DNA of 15,175 nt from a bacterium (GTDB lineage Bacteria; UBP18; UBA7526): positions 1-15,175 of the forward strand of contig JAUWXM010000019.1 of assembly GCA_030616365.1 (NCBI GenBank). Reading direction: 5' to 3'. Position 1 is the stretch's first letter. Every line of letters starts with the position of its first letter. The notes under the pieces were generated by a model, which was not told the DNA's origin, ran no database searches, and saw only the letters and a program-made list of their open reading frames with translations. Of this stretch, positions 13,563 to 15,175 are shown piece after piece. The position numbers and the translations under genes are program-made.

Positions 13563-14516
13563 ATGAAGGTTCTGATTACGGGAATTACTGGATTTGTAGG
13601 GAGTCATTTGGCAGACTTCTTATTGGCCAGGGGGAACATTGAGGTCTACGGGATTGAGCGATGGAGATCGAGGACAGAAAATGTAGAGCATATTAAGGAT
13701 AAAATAGCTCTCATAGGCTGTGATATTCGGGATGCCTCTTCCGTTAAAAAGCTCATTGAGGAGATAAAGCCGGAGAGGATATTCCATCTCGCTGCCCAGT
13801 CCTTTGTTCCCACCTCCTGGCATGCCCCTCAAGAGACACTAACCACTAACATTATTGGAGAATTGAATGTCTTTGAAGCCGTGAGGGGGCTGGAAATAAA
13901 TCCTGTTATCCAGATTGCCTGTAGCTCAGAGGAGTATGGCCTGATAGAAGAAGATGAACTTCCCGTAAAGGAGACCAATCCCTTGAGACCCTTATCTCCC
14001 TATGCGGTGAGCAAGGTGGGTCAGGATCTACTGGGCTACCAGTATTATAAAAGTTATGGTCTGAATATCATACGTACTCGAGGGTTTAATCATTCTGGTC
14101 CCCGCCGGGGAGAGGTCTTCGTCTGTAGCGACTTCGCCAAACAGATCGCCAAGATTGAGAAGAAAAAACAGGAGCCTATAATCCATGTAGGTAATCTGGA
14201 AGCAATAAGGGACTTTACCGATGTTCGAGATATGGTAAAGGCCTATTGGCTGGCCACAGAGAAGGGAAAGCCAGGAGAGGTCTACAATATCTGTTCTGGT
14301 AAGGGATACAGGATTAAGGAAGTCCTAGACATCCTGCTCAGCATAACGAAAGAAAAGATAAAGATAAAAAGAGATCCCAAGAGGATGAGGCCTTCGGATG
14401 TTCCGGTCTTAGTGGGAGATAGTGCAAAATTTAGAAAAGTAACCGGCTGGAAGCCAGAAATACCCTTTGAGAAAACCCTTGAAGATCTATTGAATTACTG
14501 GAGGGAAAGGGTATGA
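13563..14516 (+). CDS. GDP-mannose 4,6-dehydratase-like NAD(P)-dependent sugar-nucleotide SDR
   Basis: This 317-residue extended short-chain dehydrogenase has the NAD(P)-binding GITGFVGSHL at residues 7-16, FHLAAQS, catalytic SSEEYG (S121/S122) with Y147 and K151 in SPYAVSKVGQD, and FNHSGPRRGEVFV. The last resembles GDP-mannose 4,6-dehydratase (Gmd) and the related GDP-6-deoxy-mannose reductase (Rmd), as does DFTDVRDMVKAYWLA. Gmd proper is usually about 345-370 residues, so this is a short form. The exact substrate (GDP-mannose or another nucleotide sugar) cannot be fixed. The start at 13563 has AAGGAAGG (13549-13556), which belongs to the 3' end of the inserted element and is predicted to pair with its 5' end. 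The stop overlaps the next start in ATGA (14513-14516), indicating coupling. Confidence 0.85.
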   Translation: MKVLITGITGFVGSHLADFLLARGNIEVYGIERWRSRTENVEHIKDKIALIGCDIRDASSVKKLIEEIKPERIFHLAAQSFVPTSWHAPQETLTTNIIGELNVFEAVRGLEINPVIQIACSSEEYGLIEEDELPVKETNPLRPLSPYAVSKVGQDLLGYQYYKSYGLNIIRTRGFNHSGPRRGEVFVCSDFAKQIAKIEKKKQEPIIHVGNLEAIRDFTDVRDMVKAYWLATEKGKPGEVYNICSGKGYRIKEVLDILLSITKEKIKIKRDPKRMRPSDVPVLVGDSAKFRKVTGWKPEIPFEKTLEDLLNYWRERV

Positions 14517-15175
14517 AAGCATTAGTTTTGAGCGGGGGGAGGGGAACGAGGTTAAGGCCCATTACTCATACTGGGGCCAAGCAACTCATTCCCATTGCCA
14601 ATAAGCCCATCCTCTTCTATGGATTGGAGGCCATTGCTGATGCCGGAATTAAGGATGTGGGTATTATTGTAGGAGAGACAAAGGAGGAGATAAAGAAGGC
14701 AGTGGGCACGGGAAAGAAGTGGGGATTGAGAATAACCTACATTGAGCAGAAGGCACCCCAGGGTCTTGCCCATGCGGTAAAAGTATCCCAAAGATATCTT
14801 AAGGATGAACCCTTCGTTATGTATCTGGGGGATAATCTGATTAAGGAAGGGATTACCTCTTTGGTGCGTGAGTTTAAGAGAAAAAAGCCCAATGCCTTAA
14901 TCCTACTTTCCAGGGTGAGGGAGCCCCAGAGATTTGGGGTGGCAGAATTGAAGAAGGGGAAGGTAGTGAGACTGACCGAGAAGCCGAAAAGACCAAAGAG
15001 CAATCTGGCCTTGGTAGGAGTCTATATGTTCGATAAAAATATCTTTGAGGCAGTAAATAATATCGAGCCTTCTTGGAGGAGGGAGTATGAGATAACGGAT
15101 GCCATTCAGTATTTAATTGATAAAAAGTATAAGGTCCATTCCCATATCATTCAGGGATGGTGGAAAGATACCGGT
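14513..15175 (+). CDS. Glucose-1-phosphate thymidylyltransferase-type nucleotidyltransferase (3' end beyond the window)
   Basis: This is the N-terminal 221 residues of a sugar-1-phosphate nucleotidyltransferase. It would couple a sugar 1-phosphate to dTTP (or UTP), giving an activated sugar such as dTDP-glucose. Signatures are the nucleotide-binding LSGGRGTRLRPIT (residues 6-18), KQLIPIANKPIL, EQKAPQGLAHAV, the metal-binding aspartate D107 in YLGDN, RFGVAEL, LTEKPKRP, and the second catalytic aspartate in GWWKDTG at the window end. The THTGAKQLIPIANKP pattern suits the long StrD-type RmlA proteins (about 355 aa), which often carry a C-terminal beta-helix not visible here. The frame runs open to the last base. 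ATG 14513 overlaps the preceding stop by ATGA, with GGAGGG upstream. It continues the ugd/SDR polysaccharide cluster. Confidence 0.9.
   Translation, partial: MKALVLSGGRGTRLRPITHTGAKQLIPIANKPILFYGLEAIADAGIKDVGIIVGETKEEIKKAVGTGKKWGLRITYIEQKAPQGLAHAVKVSQRYLKDEPFVMYLGDNLIKEGITSLVREFKRKKPNALILLSRVREPQRFGVAELKKGKVVRLTEKPKRPKSNLALVGVYMFDKNIFEAVNNIEPSWRREYEITDAIQYLIDKKYKVHSHIIQGWWKDTG

Overview
All recognisable genes in this window lie on the + strand. They point to an uncultured diderm (Gram-negative-type) bacterium: there is an LptD-type outer-membrane LPS assembly protein and a nucleotide-sugar cluster for surface polysaccharide. Arginine codons are mostly AGA/AGG, Shine-Dalgarno sites are strong and purine-rich, and leuC is of the short type. 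I cannot place it in a phylum from sequence alone. A candidate phylum such as Omnitrophota or Aerophobota is a guess from general resemblance.

Layout. (1) 2-865: 3' two-thirds of leuC (leucine biosynthesis). (2) 866-1132: a non-coding region of short 7/8-base repeats in nested inverted arrangement. (3) 1133-7597: trpB, a 1491-codon gene for an exported HEAT-repeat protein, then trpA. The middle gene overlaps the trpB stop and ends 10 bases before trpA, so the two tryptophan synthase subunits are split by an unrelated very large gene in one transcription unit. (4) 7598-7714: a GC-rich, strongly self-complementary segment. (5) 7715-9016: folC (folate), which carries in-frame 7- and 8-base tandem repeats of the same style as region 2, followed by a clear intrinsic terminator. 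(6) 9067-12110: a sigma70-type promoter, a gene fusing a DeoR-type DNA-binding domain to a complete transaldolase, and lptD. (7) 12096-15175: another promoter inside the 3' end of lptD, then ugd, a GDP-mannose 4,6-dehydratase-like SDR, and a truncated glucose-1-phosphate nucleotidyltransferase of the RmlA type. These last three make precursors for surface polysaccharide, in line with neighbouring lptD.

Three points stand out. First, a 117-bp segment between ugd and the dehydratase looks like a miniature inverted-repeat element. It has 12-base terminal inverted repeats (10 identical) and a 5-bp direct repeat ATGAA, and conceptually removing it restores a tight junction with an ideal Shine-Dalgarno site. 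As inserted, it folds so that it covers the dehydratase ribosome site and start codon. Second, the HTH-transaldolase fusion suggests a sugar-phosphate enzyme used as the sensor of a DeoR-like regulator. Third, the secreted HEAT protein sits between trpB and trpA.

No tRNA, rRNA, CRISPR array, transposase or phage gene was seen.
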